DNA of 64,000 nucleotides from NCBI RefSeq assembly GCF_001625365.1, contig NZ_LJJF01000001.1:62001-126000 (forward strand), in the 5' to 3' direction. The position numbers and the translations under genes were made by a program. A model generated the notes under the pieces. It was not told where the DNA came from. It searched no databases and saw only the letters and a list, made by a program, of their open reading frames with translations. The DNA is from Streptomyces sp. MJM8645. GTDB lineage: Bacteria > Actinomycetota > Actinomycetes > Streptomycetales > Streptomycetaceae. Positions 16,534-26,400 of the stretch are shown piece by piece; within the stretch, counting starts at the first letter, position 1, and each line of letters begins with the position of its first letter.

Positions 16534-17794
16534 CCGCCGGACCCGGCTCGGGCGCGGCAGGTGCGGCAGGTGCGACCGGCTCCGGCAGGGTGCGGAACAG
16601 CAGCCAGCTCAGCACCGGCATCAGCACCAGCGGCAGCAGGGCGGTGCGCAGCGAGGTCGCGTCGGCGAGGCCGCCGATCACCGGGCTCGCCAGGCCGCCG
16701 ATGCTGACGGTCAGCCCCAGCGTGATCCCGCTGGCGGTGCCGATCCGCGAGGGCAGGTAGTCCTGCCCCAGCGTGACCTGCAACGAGAACGGCACGTACA
16801 GGCCCGCCGAGGTCAACGCCACGAAGACGTACAGCGCCGGGCCCGGCACCAGCACCACGCCCGCCACGGCCACCGCCGCCACCAGGTACGACCAGCGCGC
16901 CACCGCGACCCGGCCCCAGCGGTCCGCCAGCGCGCCGCCCAGCACCGAACCCACCGCGCCGCCCGCGTACAGCACCACCAGCGCCGCGGTGCCCGCCGCC
17001 GTACCGCCGCCGACCCGCTGGGTGGCGAACAGCGCGAGGAAGGTGCTCAGGCCGGTGAAGGCGATCGAGCGGCACACCACGGCCAGCGACAGACGCACGA
17101 ACGAGGCCCGGTCGTCGGCCCCGGCCACCGGCGCCGAAGCCGCCCCGGCGGCCCGCCGGCGCTCCAGTTCGCGCAGCACCGGCAGGCACAGGACGGCGCC
17201 CGCGAGCGCCGGCAGCACCAGCAGCGGGGTCAGCCGCAGGCCGCCGCCCGAGACCAGCACGGAGACCAGCAGCGGGGCCGCCGCGAAGCCCAGGTTGCCG
17301 CCCAGCGAGAACCAGGCCATCCCCCGGTGGCCGTCCCGCGCGGCCAGCCGGGCAACCCGGGCGGACTCCGGGTGGTACGCGGCCACCCCGACCCCGGACA
17401 GCGCCACGAAGGCCAGCGTCAGCGGGTACGAGCCGCTCACCCCGCTGAGCGCGATGCCCACGCCGCCCACCAGCGTGCTGACCGGCAGCAGCCAGGGCAG
17501 CGGGCGGCGGTCGGTGATCGCGCCGAACAGCGGCTGCGCCACCGAGGAGAGCAGCGAGGCGGCGAGCACCACACCCGAGACGGCGGCGTAGCCGTAGCCG
17601 CGCTCGGCCACGAAGAACGGGACCAGGGCGGCCACCGCGCCCTGGTAGACGTCCACGCAGGCGTGTCCGAGGGACAGCAGGGTGATCGAGGAGTCCCGTT
17701 TGCCGGGTGAGCTCTTCGGATTGTCAGGTGTGCTGGATGTATTGGACGCACTGGGCGTAGTGATCGGGAGATTGTCCGGCGTTGTCTTCGGCAT
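16523..17794 (-). CDS. MFS transporter, fosmidomycin-resistance (Fsr) type
   Basis: A 423-residue, 12-helix major facilitator. The motif HACVDVYQGAVAALVPFF in helix 1 and VGVAAYHPESARVA between helices are Fsr-like. A disordered Ser/Thr/Pro N-terminus (about 1-35) and a Pro/Ala-rich C-terminus flank the core. Fsr-type pumps export small drugs such as fosmidomycin; the substrate here is not predictable. The ATG at 17794 sits 54 bp from the divergent AraC-type gene, the usual pump/regulator pairing. The 3' end overlaps the PaaX-like gene by 11 bp in convergent orientation. Confidence 0.88.
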   Translation of the reverse strand: MPKTTPDNLPITTPSASNTSSTPDNPKSSPGKRDSSITLLSLGHACVDVYQGAVAALVPFFVAERGYGYAAVSGVVLAASLLSSVAQPLFGAITDRRPLPWLLPVSTLVGGVGIALSGVSGSYPLTLAFVALSGVGVAAYHPESARVARLAARDGHRGMAWFSLGGNLGFAAAPLLVSVLVSGGGLRLTPLLVLPALAGAVLCLPVLRELERRRAAGAASAPVAGADDRASFVRLSLAVVCRSIAFTGLSTFLALFATQRVGGGTAAGTAALVVLYAGGAVGSVLGGALADRWGRVAVARWSYLVAAVAVAGVVLVPGPALYVFVALTSAGLYVPFSLQVTLGQDYLPSRIGTASGITLGLTVSIGGLASPVIGGLADATSLRTALLPLVLMPVLSWLLFRTLPEPVAPAAPAAPEPGPAATR

Positions 17795-17848
17795 GCCGAC
17801 ATGCTCGGCGCAGCGGCACCTGTCGGGCTTCCGATAATCTGCCAGGTG

Positions 17849-18592
17849 ATGCCGAACATCCGCCACGACCCCGTCGCCCCGACCCGCGCCCAGAGGCTGG
17901 CCTCCGGCAGCGGGATCGACGCCCACCGCCACGACGACCACCAGATCGCCTACGCGGCCAGCGGCGTGCTCGCCATCACCACCGACGCCGGCTCCTGGGT
18001 CGCCCCCGGCACCCGCGCCATCTGGGTCCCGGCCGGCACCGTGCACGCCCACCAGGCCCACGGCGAACTGGACCTCCACCTGGTCGGGCTGCCCGCCGCC
18101 GAGAACCCGCTCGGCCTGGACCGGCCGACCGTGCTCGCCGTCGGGCCGCTGCTGCGCGAACTGATCGTCGCCTACACCCGCACCCCCGAGGACGACAGCC
18201 CCGAACGGGCCCGGCTGCGCGCCGTCCTGCTCGACCAGCTGCGCGCCTCACCACAGCAGCCACTGCACCTGCCCGCCCCCGCCACGCCGCTGCTGCGCGC
18301 GGTCTGCGACCGGCTGCGGGCCGACCCGGCCGACCAGCACACCCTCGCCGAACTGGGCCGGGCGGTCGGCGCCAGCGACCGCACGCTCTCCCGGCTCTTC
18401 CGCGCCGACCTCGGCATGACCTTCCCCCAGTGGCGCACCCAGCTGCGGCTGCACCACGCGCTGGTGCTGCTCGCCGAAGGCCTGCCCGTCACGGCGGTCG
18501 CGCACCGCTGCGGCTGGTCCTCCGCGAGCGCCTTCATCGACGTCTTCCGCCGCACCTTCGGCCACACCCCAGGCCGCCACCCCACCTACTGA
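17849..18592 (+). CDS. AraC-family regulator of the adjacent MFS pump
   Basis: A 247-residue protein with a cupin sensor domain (DAHRHDDHQIAYAASG, then PAGTVHAHQAHGE, about residues 20-75) and a C-terminal double HTH (LAELGRAVGASDRTLSRLF; VAHRCGWSSASAFIDVFRRTFG). The ATG at 17849 is preferred because the domain starts immediately and the upstream part of the frame lacks similarity. Orientation opposite the MFS gene suggests it senses the pump substrate and activates or represses that gene, as in related cupin-AraC/MFS pairs. Confidence 0.88.
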   Translation: MPNIRHDPVAPTRAQRLASGSGIDAHRHDDHQIAYAASGVLAITTDAGSWVAPGTRAIWVPAGTVHAHQAHGELDLHLVGLPAAENPLGLDRPTVLAVGPLLRELIVAYTRTPEDDSPERARLRAVLLDQLRASPQQPLHLPAPATPLLRAVCDRLRADPADQHTLAELGRAVGASDRTLSRLFRADLGMTFPQWRTQLRLHHALVLLAEGLPVTAVAHRCGWSSASAFIDVFRRTFGHTPGRHPTY

Positions 18593-18630
18593 CCCGGAAT
18601 TGTCCGCCGCTGGTGGCAGGGTGGGGGGGC

Positions 18631-19374
18631 ATGTGCGGTCGCTTCGTCTCCACCACCACGCCCCAGGACCTCGTCGCCCTGCTCGGGGAACTGCGCTGGG
18701 ATCCGGCCGAGTCGTTCGCGCCGAGCTGGAACGTGGCGCCCACCGACCCGGTGCCCGCCGTCCTGGAACGCGTCGACCGGGAGAGCGGCGAGCTGCTGCG
18801 GCAGCTGCGGCCGCTGCGCTGGGGCCTGGTGCCGTCCTGGTCCAAGGACCCCTCCGGCGGCGCCCGCATGATCAACGCCCGCTCGGAGACCGTCCACCTC
18901 AAGCCCGCCTTCCGCAAGGCCTTCACCACCCGGCGCTGCGTCATCCCCGCCGACGGCTACTTCGAGTGGCGCGAGGTGCCCGCCGCCGCCGACCGGAAGA
19001 AGTACAAGCAGCCGTACTTCCTCAGCACCGGCTCGGTCATGCTGATGGCCGGCCTGTACGAGTTCTGGCGCGACCGCACCCGGCCCGAGGAGGACCCGGC
19101 GGCCTGGCTCGCCACCGCCACCGTCATCACGACCGACGCCACCGACAGCGCCGGGCGCGTCCACGACCGGATGCCGCTCACCATCGCCCCCGCCGACCTG
19201 GCCGCCTGGCTCGCCCCCGACCTCACGGACTCCGACGAACTCCACCACCTGCTGCGCCGCCCCACCGACGGCGCCCTGCGGGTGAGGGCCGTCTCCCCCG
19301 CCGTCAACAGCGTCCGCTCCAACGGCCCGGAACTGCTCGCCCCCGCCCCGGACCCGCTGGGGCTGGCGGACTGA
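18631..19374 (+). CDS. SOS response-associated peptidase (SRAP; YedK/HMCES-like)
   Basis: A 247-residue SRAP protein. Met1 is followed by the catalytic Cys2 (MCGRFV). Other conserved elements are FAPSWNVAPT (with the catalytic Asn), MINARSETV, CVIPADGYFEW (with the catalytic Glu) and VHDRMPLTI (with the catalytic His). SRAP proteins form a stable thiazolidine link through Cys2 to abasic sites in single-stranded DNA and protect them. The start is fixed by the need for Cys at position 2. It is a stand-alone gene, 38 bp after the AraC-type gene. Confidence 0.95.
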   Translation: MCGRFVSTTTPQDLVALLGELRWDPAESFAPSWNVAPTDPVPAVLERVDRESGELLRQLRPLRWGLVPSWSKDPSGGARMINARSETVHLKPAFRKAFTTRRCVIPADGYFEWREVPAAADRKKYKQPYFLSTGSVMLMAGLYEFWRDRTRPEEDPAAWLATATVITTDATDSAGRVHDRMPLTIAPADLAAWLAPDLTDSDELHHLLRRPTDGALRVRAVSPAVNSVRSNGPELLAPAPDPLGLAD

Positions 19375-19576
19375 CGTTGGGTCCGACCCATGTCCCATGC
19401 CCCGGCACCACCATCGCCTCCACCGGGACCATCACCCTCGACGCGGCCGCGCCTGCTCCGGAGCTCTGATCCGTCTGCCGGGGGCGGGTGACTGGCCACC
19501 ACGGACAGCCAGCCTCCCGTGGTGTACTACGTGTTCACCGTTCAGGCACAAGTCCCCATCAGGAGCGAACCGTTCG

Positions 19577-20146
19577 ATGAGTGCCACCTGCCCCCAGTGC
19601 ACCGCACCGGACCAGTCCGTCCTCATGGCGCACGCCCTGGCGGACACCACCGCGCCACTCGACGACTCGACGCGTGCGCTGCTGTACCCGCCGCCCGAGC
19701 CGCAGCCCGCCCCTGCCGAGCTGAGCACGGGGGCGATCGTGCTCTTCGTCCTCGCCGCGGTCTTCGGCCTGCTCGGGGTCCTCTCGCAGCTCCGCGACGA
19801 CGAGGACCTGAGCGGCTACGACTCCGCCTACCAGCTCGGCTACCACATAGGCCCGTTCATCCTGCCCGCCGTCCTGCTGGTCATCGGCGTGATCGTGCGG
19901 ACCGTGTCGCGAAGCCGCCACAGGCGAGCGGTCGAACAAGGACTGCCCGAGCAGCGGGCGCTCTGGCAGCGGCATCTCCACGTGTGGCAGTCAGGGTGGC
20001 TGTGCCGGCGCTGCCAGGTCGCGTTCTTCCCTGATGCGTCGATCCGGCCCGACTTCCCGGCCTCGCCCGCGATTCCCGTGGAGCAGTTCCCGCTCTGGGT
20101 GATGACCGCCGCCGAACGGGCTTTCGCCGGGCAGGGCCAGGCCTGA
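19577..20146 (+). CDS. Small membrane protein with N-terminal zinc-ribbon-like CxxC
   Basis: A 189-residue protein beginning MSATCPQCTAPDQSV, a CxxC knuckle, with two hydrophobic helices (about 50-68 and 95-115) and a second CRRCQVAFFP near residue 150. The two CxxC pairs could form one zinc ribbon on the same side of the membrane. This layout is common in Streptomyces hypothetical proteins. The ATG at 19577 follows AGGAG. About 200 bp of featureless DNA precede it. Function is unknown. Confidence 0.8.
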   Translation: MSATCPQCTAPDQSVLMAHALADTTAPLDDSTRALLYPPPEPQPAPAELSTGAIVLFVLAAVFGLLGVLSQLRDDEDLSGYDSAYQLGYHIGPFILPAVLLVIGVIVRTVSRSRHRRAVEQGLPEQRALWQRHLHVWQSGWLCRRCQVAFFPDASIRPDFPASPAIPVEQFPLWVMTAAERAFAGQGQA

Positions 20147-20172
20147 CGCCGGCGCCGGGGCGCACCGGCTCG

Positions 20173-20263
20173 GCCGTCGAAGCGTTCCTCGACACCCGCG
20201 ACCGCGCCGCCGAGGGCCCGGCCCGCATCAACCTCGGTGTGGCCCTGGCCGCGGCGGGCCGCC
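20173..20263 (+). pseudogene. Short TPR relic upstream of the NB-ARC gene
   Basis: A 30-codon stretch reads AVEAFLDTRDRAAEGPARIN followed by LGVALAAAGR, which closely matches the TPR consensus of Streptomyces NB-ARC/AfsR-like proteins (FRETGDRxGEGxALxNLGxALxxxGR). It has no start and stops soon after, so it is a leftover of another TPR gene. It sits 174 bp before the intact NB-ARC/TPR gene, suggesting turnover of related genes at this position. Confidence 0.45.
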
Positions 20264-20436
20264 CGTCCTGGTGGCGTGCCAGGTGGGGACGGTGTGCATG
20301 ATCATCCGGGTACGCTACCGTCCGGTACCGACAGTGGTGCGCCCGGCTCCGGGTGACCGGCGGAATCCGGTGACACGGCGCCCGCCCGCGACTACGGTGG
20401 GCGGGCGGAACCGTACGTGGGGGTGAGGGCGCCGAA

Positions 20437-23400
20437 GTGTTGATGTCCAGGACGACGCATGTCCGGCCCGAGGGCGGCCTGCCCGACCACGAGGCCTTCG
20501 ACCAGCGCCGCCGCCCGGTCTCACCGGCCACCGCCGGGAACCCGCACGCCGAGCAGCGGGCGGCCGTGCTGCCGCCCGAGGCGGCGCGGGCCGCGCTGAC
20601 CGTCGAGGCGAGCGCCCCCGCTCCCAACCTGCCGCCCCGCGCCGCGGACCGACTCGTGGGCCGCGACGGCGCGTTGCGGGCGATCGCCGAGGCGCTGTCG
20701 GACGGCGACGGCAGCGGGCTGGTCACCCAGGCCACCACGCTGCACGGCCTCGGCGGGGTCGGCAAGACCACCGTCGCGCTGCACTACGCCTACGCCGAAG
20801 CCACGCACTACCGGCTGATCTGGTGGATCACCGCCGAGTCCGAGGAGCAGCTCGCCGAGGCCTTCGCCGACCTCGCCGTCCACCTCCACCCCACCTGGGC
20901 CCTCACCGCCCCGCCCGGCCAGCAGGTCGAGTGGGCGCTCGCGTGGCTGCGCGCCCACGACCGCTGGCTGCTCGTCTACGACAACGCCGAGGACCCGGTC
21001 CACCTCACCCCCTATCTCGGCCGGCTGCTCGGCCGCGGCCACCAGTTGGTCACCAGCCGCCGCGCCGGCGGCTGGCACCCCGGCATCCGCCCGGTGCGGA
21101 TCGACGTCCTCGACGCCCCCGAGGCCACCCGGCTGCTCTGCGGCGCCGCCTACCCCGGGGCGCGGGCCGAACAGGCCGAGGTGCTCGCCCTGGCCGACGA
21201 ACTCGGCCACCTCCCGCTCGCCCTCGCCCAGGCCGGCGCCTACGTGCAGCAGACCGGCACGACCTTCGCCGCCTACCGCGAGCTGCTGCGCACCAGCAGC
21301 CCGGCAGGCCCTGACGCCGGCTCCGGCACCGGTACCGGCTCCGACACTGGCTCCGGCGCGGTGGCCACCGTCTCCCGGCTCTGGCACACCACCCTGCGCA
21401 CCGTCCAGGCCACCACCCCGTTCGCCGTCGAGCTGCTGCGCACGCTCGCCTGGTACGCCCCCGAGGCGCTGCCGCGCGAAGCCCTGACGCCCTTCGGCGC
21501 GCGCCGCCCGGCCGAGGTCGACTCCGCACTGCGGCTGCTCGCCGACTACAACCTGATCACCCTCGGCGACACCGTCACCGTGCACCGCCTGCTCCAGGGC
21601 GTGCTGCGCCGTTCCGACGGCGCCCGCCCGCTGCGCCGGCGCGCCGAGCAGCAGCTCGCCGAGGCCGCCGCCCGGCTCTGGCCGACCGCCGGGCCCCGGC
21701 TGCGCCGGGCGCTGCTGCCGCACATCCGCGAGCTGGCCGCCGGCGGCCCGTCCGAGCAGCCCACCCCGCAGACCGTCGCGCTGTACCGGCTGGCCGCCGG
21801 CGAGCTGACCGACCGGGCCCAGCGGGTGTTCGCCATCCCGCTGGTCACCGCGATGGCCGACGGCCAGACCCGCCTGCTGGGCGCCGACCACCCCGACACC
21901 CTGGCCACCCGGGGCCGGCTCGCCGAACTCCACGCCCGGGCCGGCGATCCGGCCCGGGCCGTCGCGCTCTGCCGGGCGGTGGTGGCCGACCGCACCCGCC
22001 TCCAGGGCCACGACCACCCGGCCACCCTCGCCGACCGCAGCACCCTCGCCCACGCCTACCGCAAGGCGGGTGAACACCGGTGCGCCGTCGAGGAGTTCCG
22101 CGCGGTGGTGGCCGACCGGGCCCGGGTGCTCGGCGCCGACAGCCGGGAGACCCTCACCAGCCGCGCGGGCCTGGCCTACGCCCTCCAGGTGGCCGGTCAA
22201 CACCAGGCGGCGGTGGCGGAGTTCGAGCGGCTGCTGGCCGACGCCGGCCGGGTCCTGGACGACCCCGACCACCCGGACATCCTGGCCCACCGCAACGGGC
22301 TCGCGTACGCCCAACTCACCGCCGGACAGCACCGGTTGGCCATCACCCTGTACGAGCAGGCGGTGGCCGACCGGGCCCGGGTGCTCGGCGCCGACCACCC
22401 CGACACCCTCACCAGCCGCGACTGGCTCGCGGCCGCCCACGTCGTCGCGGGCGACCACCGGGCCGCGGTCGCCGGGTACGAGGCGCTGGTCGCCGACCAC
22501 GTCCGGGTGCAGGGGCCGGACCATCCGCAGACCCTCTTCGCACGCGGCCGACTGGCGACGGCCTACTGCGAAGCCGGGCACCCGGCTTCGGCGGTCGCCC
22601 GGTTCACCGATCTGGTCCGCGACTACACCCGCGTCCTCGGGCCCGACCACCCCCACACCCTGGACGTGCGCAGCGGTCTCGCCCACGTCCACCGCGAGGC
22701 GGGCCAACTCCGGACGGCGGTGGACGAACACCGGGCGCTGGTCCGCAGCCGCTCCCGCGTCCAGGGGCCGGACCACCCCGACGCCCTGGAGGAACGCAGC
22801 AACCTCGCCTACGCGCTGCGCGTCGCGGGCCGGACCGACCACGAACTGGCCGAGTTCGAAGGCCTGGTGGCCCACCGCGCCCGCATCCAGGGCCCGGACC
22901 ACCCGGACACCCTGGACGAACGGTCCAACCTCACCCGCACCCTGCTGCTGGCCGGGCGCCCCCGCGCGGCGCTCGCCGAATGCCGACGGCTCCTCGCCGA
23001 CCGTGAGCGGGTCCACGGCCCCGACCACCACGAGACCTTCGAGGCCCGGCTGAGCCTGGCCCGGGCCCTCGGCGACGCCGGCGACCACCGACAGGCGGCG
23101 GAGCTGTGCGACCGACTCGTCGCCGACCGGCTGCGGGTGCTCGGCGCCGACCACCCCGCCGTCCTCCACACCCGTGGCTGGCAGGCCTGGCTGCACGGCG
23201 CGGCGGAGCACCACCGGCAGGCCGTGGAACTGCGCACACGGCTGGTGGCCGACTACGACCGGGTCCACGGCCCCGACCACCCGCAGACCCTCAACGCCCG
23301 CACCGGCCTGGCCTACGCCCTCCAGTGCGCGGGGCGGATCCGGGAGGCGCTCGCCGAACGCGAACGGGTGCTAGCCGACCTGACCCTGGCGCTCGGCGCC

Positions 23401-26400
23401 GGGCACCCCACCACCCTCAGCGCCCGCCTCCAGCTGGCGCGGACCCACGACGAGAGCGGCGACCACCCGCGCGCCGTGGAGCTGTACGCGGAACTGGTCG
23501 CCGACTGCGTCCTGCTGTACGGCGAGGAGCACCCCCGCACCCTCAGCGCCCGGTGGTGGCTCGCCTCCGCGCACGGGGACGCCGGGGAGCACCGGCGCGC
23601 GGCGGACCTGTACGAAGCGCTGGCGGCCGACCGCGCCCGGCTCCAGGGCCCCGACCACCCGGAGACGCTCAACACCCGCTGGTGGCACGCCGACAGCTGC
23701 CGGGAGGCGGGCGACCACCGGCAGGCCGTCACGCTGTCCGAAGCCCTGGTGGCCGACCACGCCCGCGTCCACGGACCGGAACACCCCGACACCCTGGGCG
23801 CCCGCCTGGCGCTGGCGCAGGCACTCACCGCCGCCGGCCGGCACCGCCGGGCGCTGGAGCTCCACCAGGAGCTCGTCGCGGACCGGGCCCGGCTCCAGGG
23901 CCCCGACCACCCGGACACCCTCAATGCCCGCTGGTGGCTGGCACACGACTGCCAGCGGGCCGGCGACCACCGCCGCGCGGTGGAGCTGTACGACGCACTG
24001 GCGGCCGACCGCAGCCGGATCCTCGGCGCCGACCACCCCCAGACCCTCACCGCCCGCTGGTGGCAGGCGAACGGCCACCAGCGGGCCGGCCACCACCGCC
24101 GCGCGGTGGAGCTGTTCGACGCACTGGTGGCCGACGACACCCGGATCCGCGGTGCCGACCACACCGAGACCCTGGCCACGCGCGCCGGACTGGCCTGGGC
24201 CACCTCCGCCGCGAAGGACCACCGCCGCGCCATCGCCCGCTACGAGGCCCTGACCGCCGACCGCACCCGGATCCACGGCGCCGACCACCCACTCGTCCTG
24301 GACGCCCGCGGCTCCCTGGCCTGGGCGCACGGCGAGGCGGGCGAGCACCGCCGCGCCGCAGAGCTGCACTCCGCGCTGGTGGCCGACCGCACCCGGCTCC
24401 AGGGCCCCGACCACCCCGAGACCCTCGACACCCGGCGCTCGCAGGCGGCGGGCCACCGCGAGGTCGGCGAACTCGACCGCGCCCTGGAGCTGTACGAGGC
24501 ACTGGTCGCGGACCTGGCCCGGGTCCTGGGCGCCGACCACCCCACCACCCTGGACACCCGGCTCAGCCTGGCCCGGACCTGCCGCGACGCGGCCGAGCAC
24601 GACCGCTCGGTGGGCCTGTTCCGGGCCGTGGTCGCCGACTACGAACGGGTGCTCGGACCGGACCACCCCGACACCCTCGACGCGCGGCTCGGCCTCGCAC
24701 GGTCGGTGGTGGCGGCGGGCGACCACCCCGCCGCCGCCGAGCTGTACACGGCGCTGCTGGCCGACCAGGAGCGGGCGCAGGGCCCGGACCACCCGGACAC
24801 GCTCACCACCAGGTGGTGGCAGGCCGCCGCCCACCGCGACGCGGACGACCAGCGCCGCGCGGCCGAGGCCTTCGGCGCCGTCGCCGCCGACCGGGCCCGG
24901 GTGCTCGGCGCCGACCACCCGGACACCCTCAACGCCCGCTGGTGGCAGGCGTCCTCGTACCGCGCGGGCTACGACCTCCAACGCGCGCTCGACCTGGCCG
25001 CGCCCCTGGTCGCCGACACCGAGCGGGTGCTCGGACCGGACCACCCCGACACCCTCGGCACCCGGTTCCTGCTGGCCTGGACGTACCGGTCGGGCGGCGA
25101 CCACCGCCCCGCGACGGAACTCGACGAGGCGCTGCTGCGGGACCGGATCCGGCTCCAGGGCCCGGACCACCCCGGCACCCTCGCCTGTCGCGGCAGCCTC
25201 GCCCAGGACCGCCGACTCGCGGGCCTCCTGCACCAGGCCGAGGCCGAACGGGAGGCACTGGCCGCCGACCGTGCGCGCATCCACGGCCCCGACCACCCGG
25301 ACACCCTCCACCAGCTCTCCCAACTCGCCGAGACCGTCCTCGCCACCGGCGAACTCGACCGCGCCACAGCCTTGTTCACCGAGCTGATCGCCCACCGGAG
25401 CCGGGTCCAGGGCGCGGACCACCCGGACACCCTCGGCGAACGCTCCAGCCTCGCCTCCACCCACGCCCGCGCCGGCCGGCAGCGGCAGGAGATCGTCGAA
25501 CGGGTGATGCTGCTCGCCGACCACGAGCGCGTACACGGCCAGGACCACCCCGACGCCCTCACCGCGCGCGCCGACCTCGCCCACGCCCACCGCCGCCGCT
25601 GGGAGCACGACCGCGCCGACGCGCTCTACCGCGCTCTGCTGGCCGACCGCACCCGGATCCTCGGTGCCGAACACCCCGACGCCCCCGACGCCCTCGACTC
25701 CCTCGACGACCGGGACAGCATCGCGCTCAACCTCGTCGAGGCCGGCCGGTACGCGGAGGGCGCCGACTGCTACCGGGAGGTGCTGGCCGCCGTCGAATCG
25801 GCCCTCGGTCCGGAACACCTCCTCGCCCACGCCGTGCGGTACGGCCTCGCCCAGGCCCTGGTGCTCGCCGGGGACCACGCCGGCGCGATCGCCGAACTGT
25901 CGCCCCTGACGCCGGACTGGACCCGACCCGCCGGCCCCGCCCTGCCCGGCCTCGTCCGGTCCGGGTGCGTCCTCGCCCTCGCCCGCCACCTCAACGGGGA
26001 GCACGACGCGGCGGTGCGCCTGGCCGCCACCCTCGCCGCCTGCGCGGACGACGCCCTCGGCAGCACCGACGACGCCACCCTCACCGCCCGCGAGGCCCAC
26101 GCGCTGCTGCTGGCCTGCGGCCCGCGGCCGCTGCGCGCCGTCGTCCGGCTGGAGGAACTCGCCGAGGAGTGCGCCGCGAGCCACGGCCCCCGCAACTCCC
26201 TCACCCTGAGCATCCGCCAGAGCCTCGCCCACGCGCGGCTGCGGGCCGGCGACGCCGTCGGGGCGGTGCGGGTGTACGAAGGCATCGTCGCCGACCGGAT
26301 CCCGGCCGGGGCACTGCTGACCGGACACCGGCAGGCCGACGACGTCGCCGTCAGCCTCGGCACCCTGCGCCCCGGGCTGCTCCCGGTGTTCCCCACGCTG

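Noticed and set aside
21874..25800. Regular repeats resembling a CRISPR array
   Set aside because: Period is 126 bp, a multiple of three, with coding continuity and TPR motifs; there are no short unique spacers.
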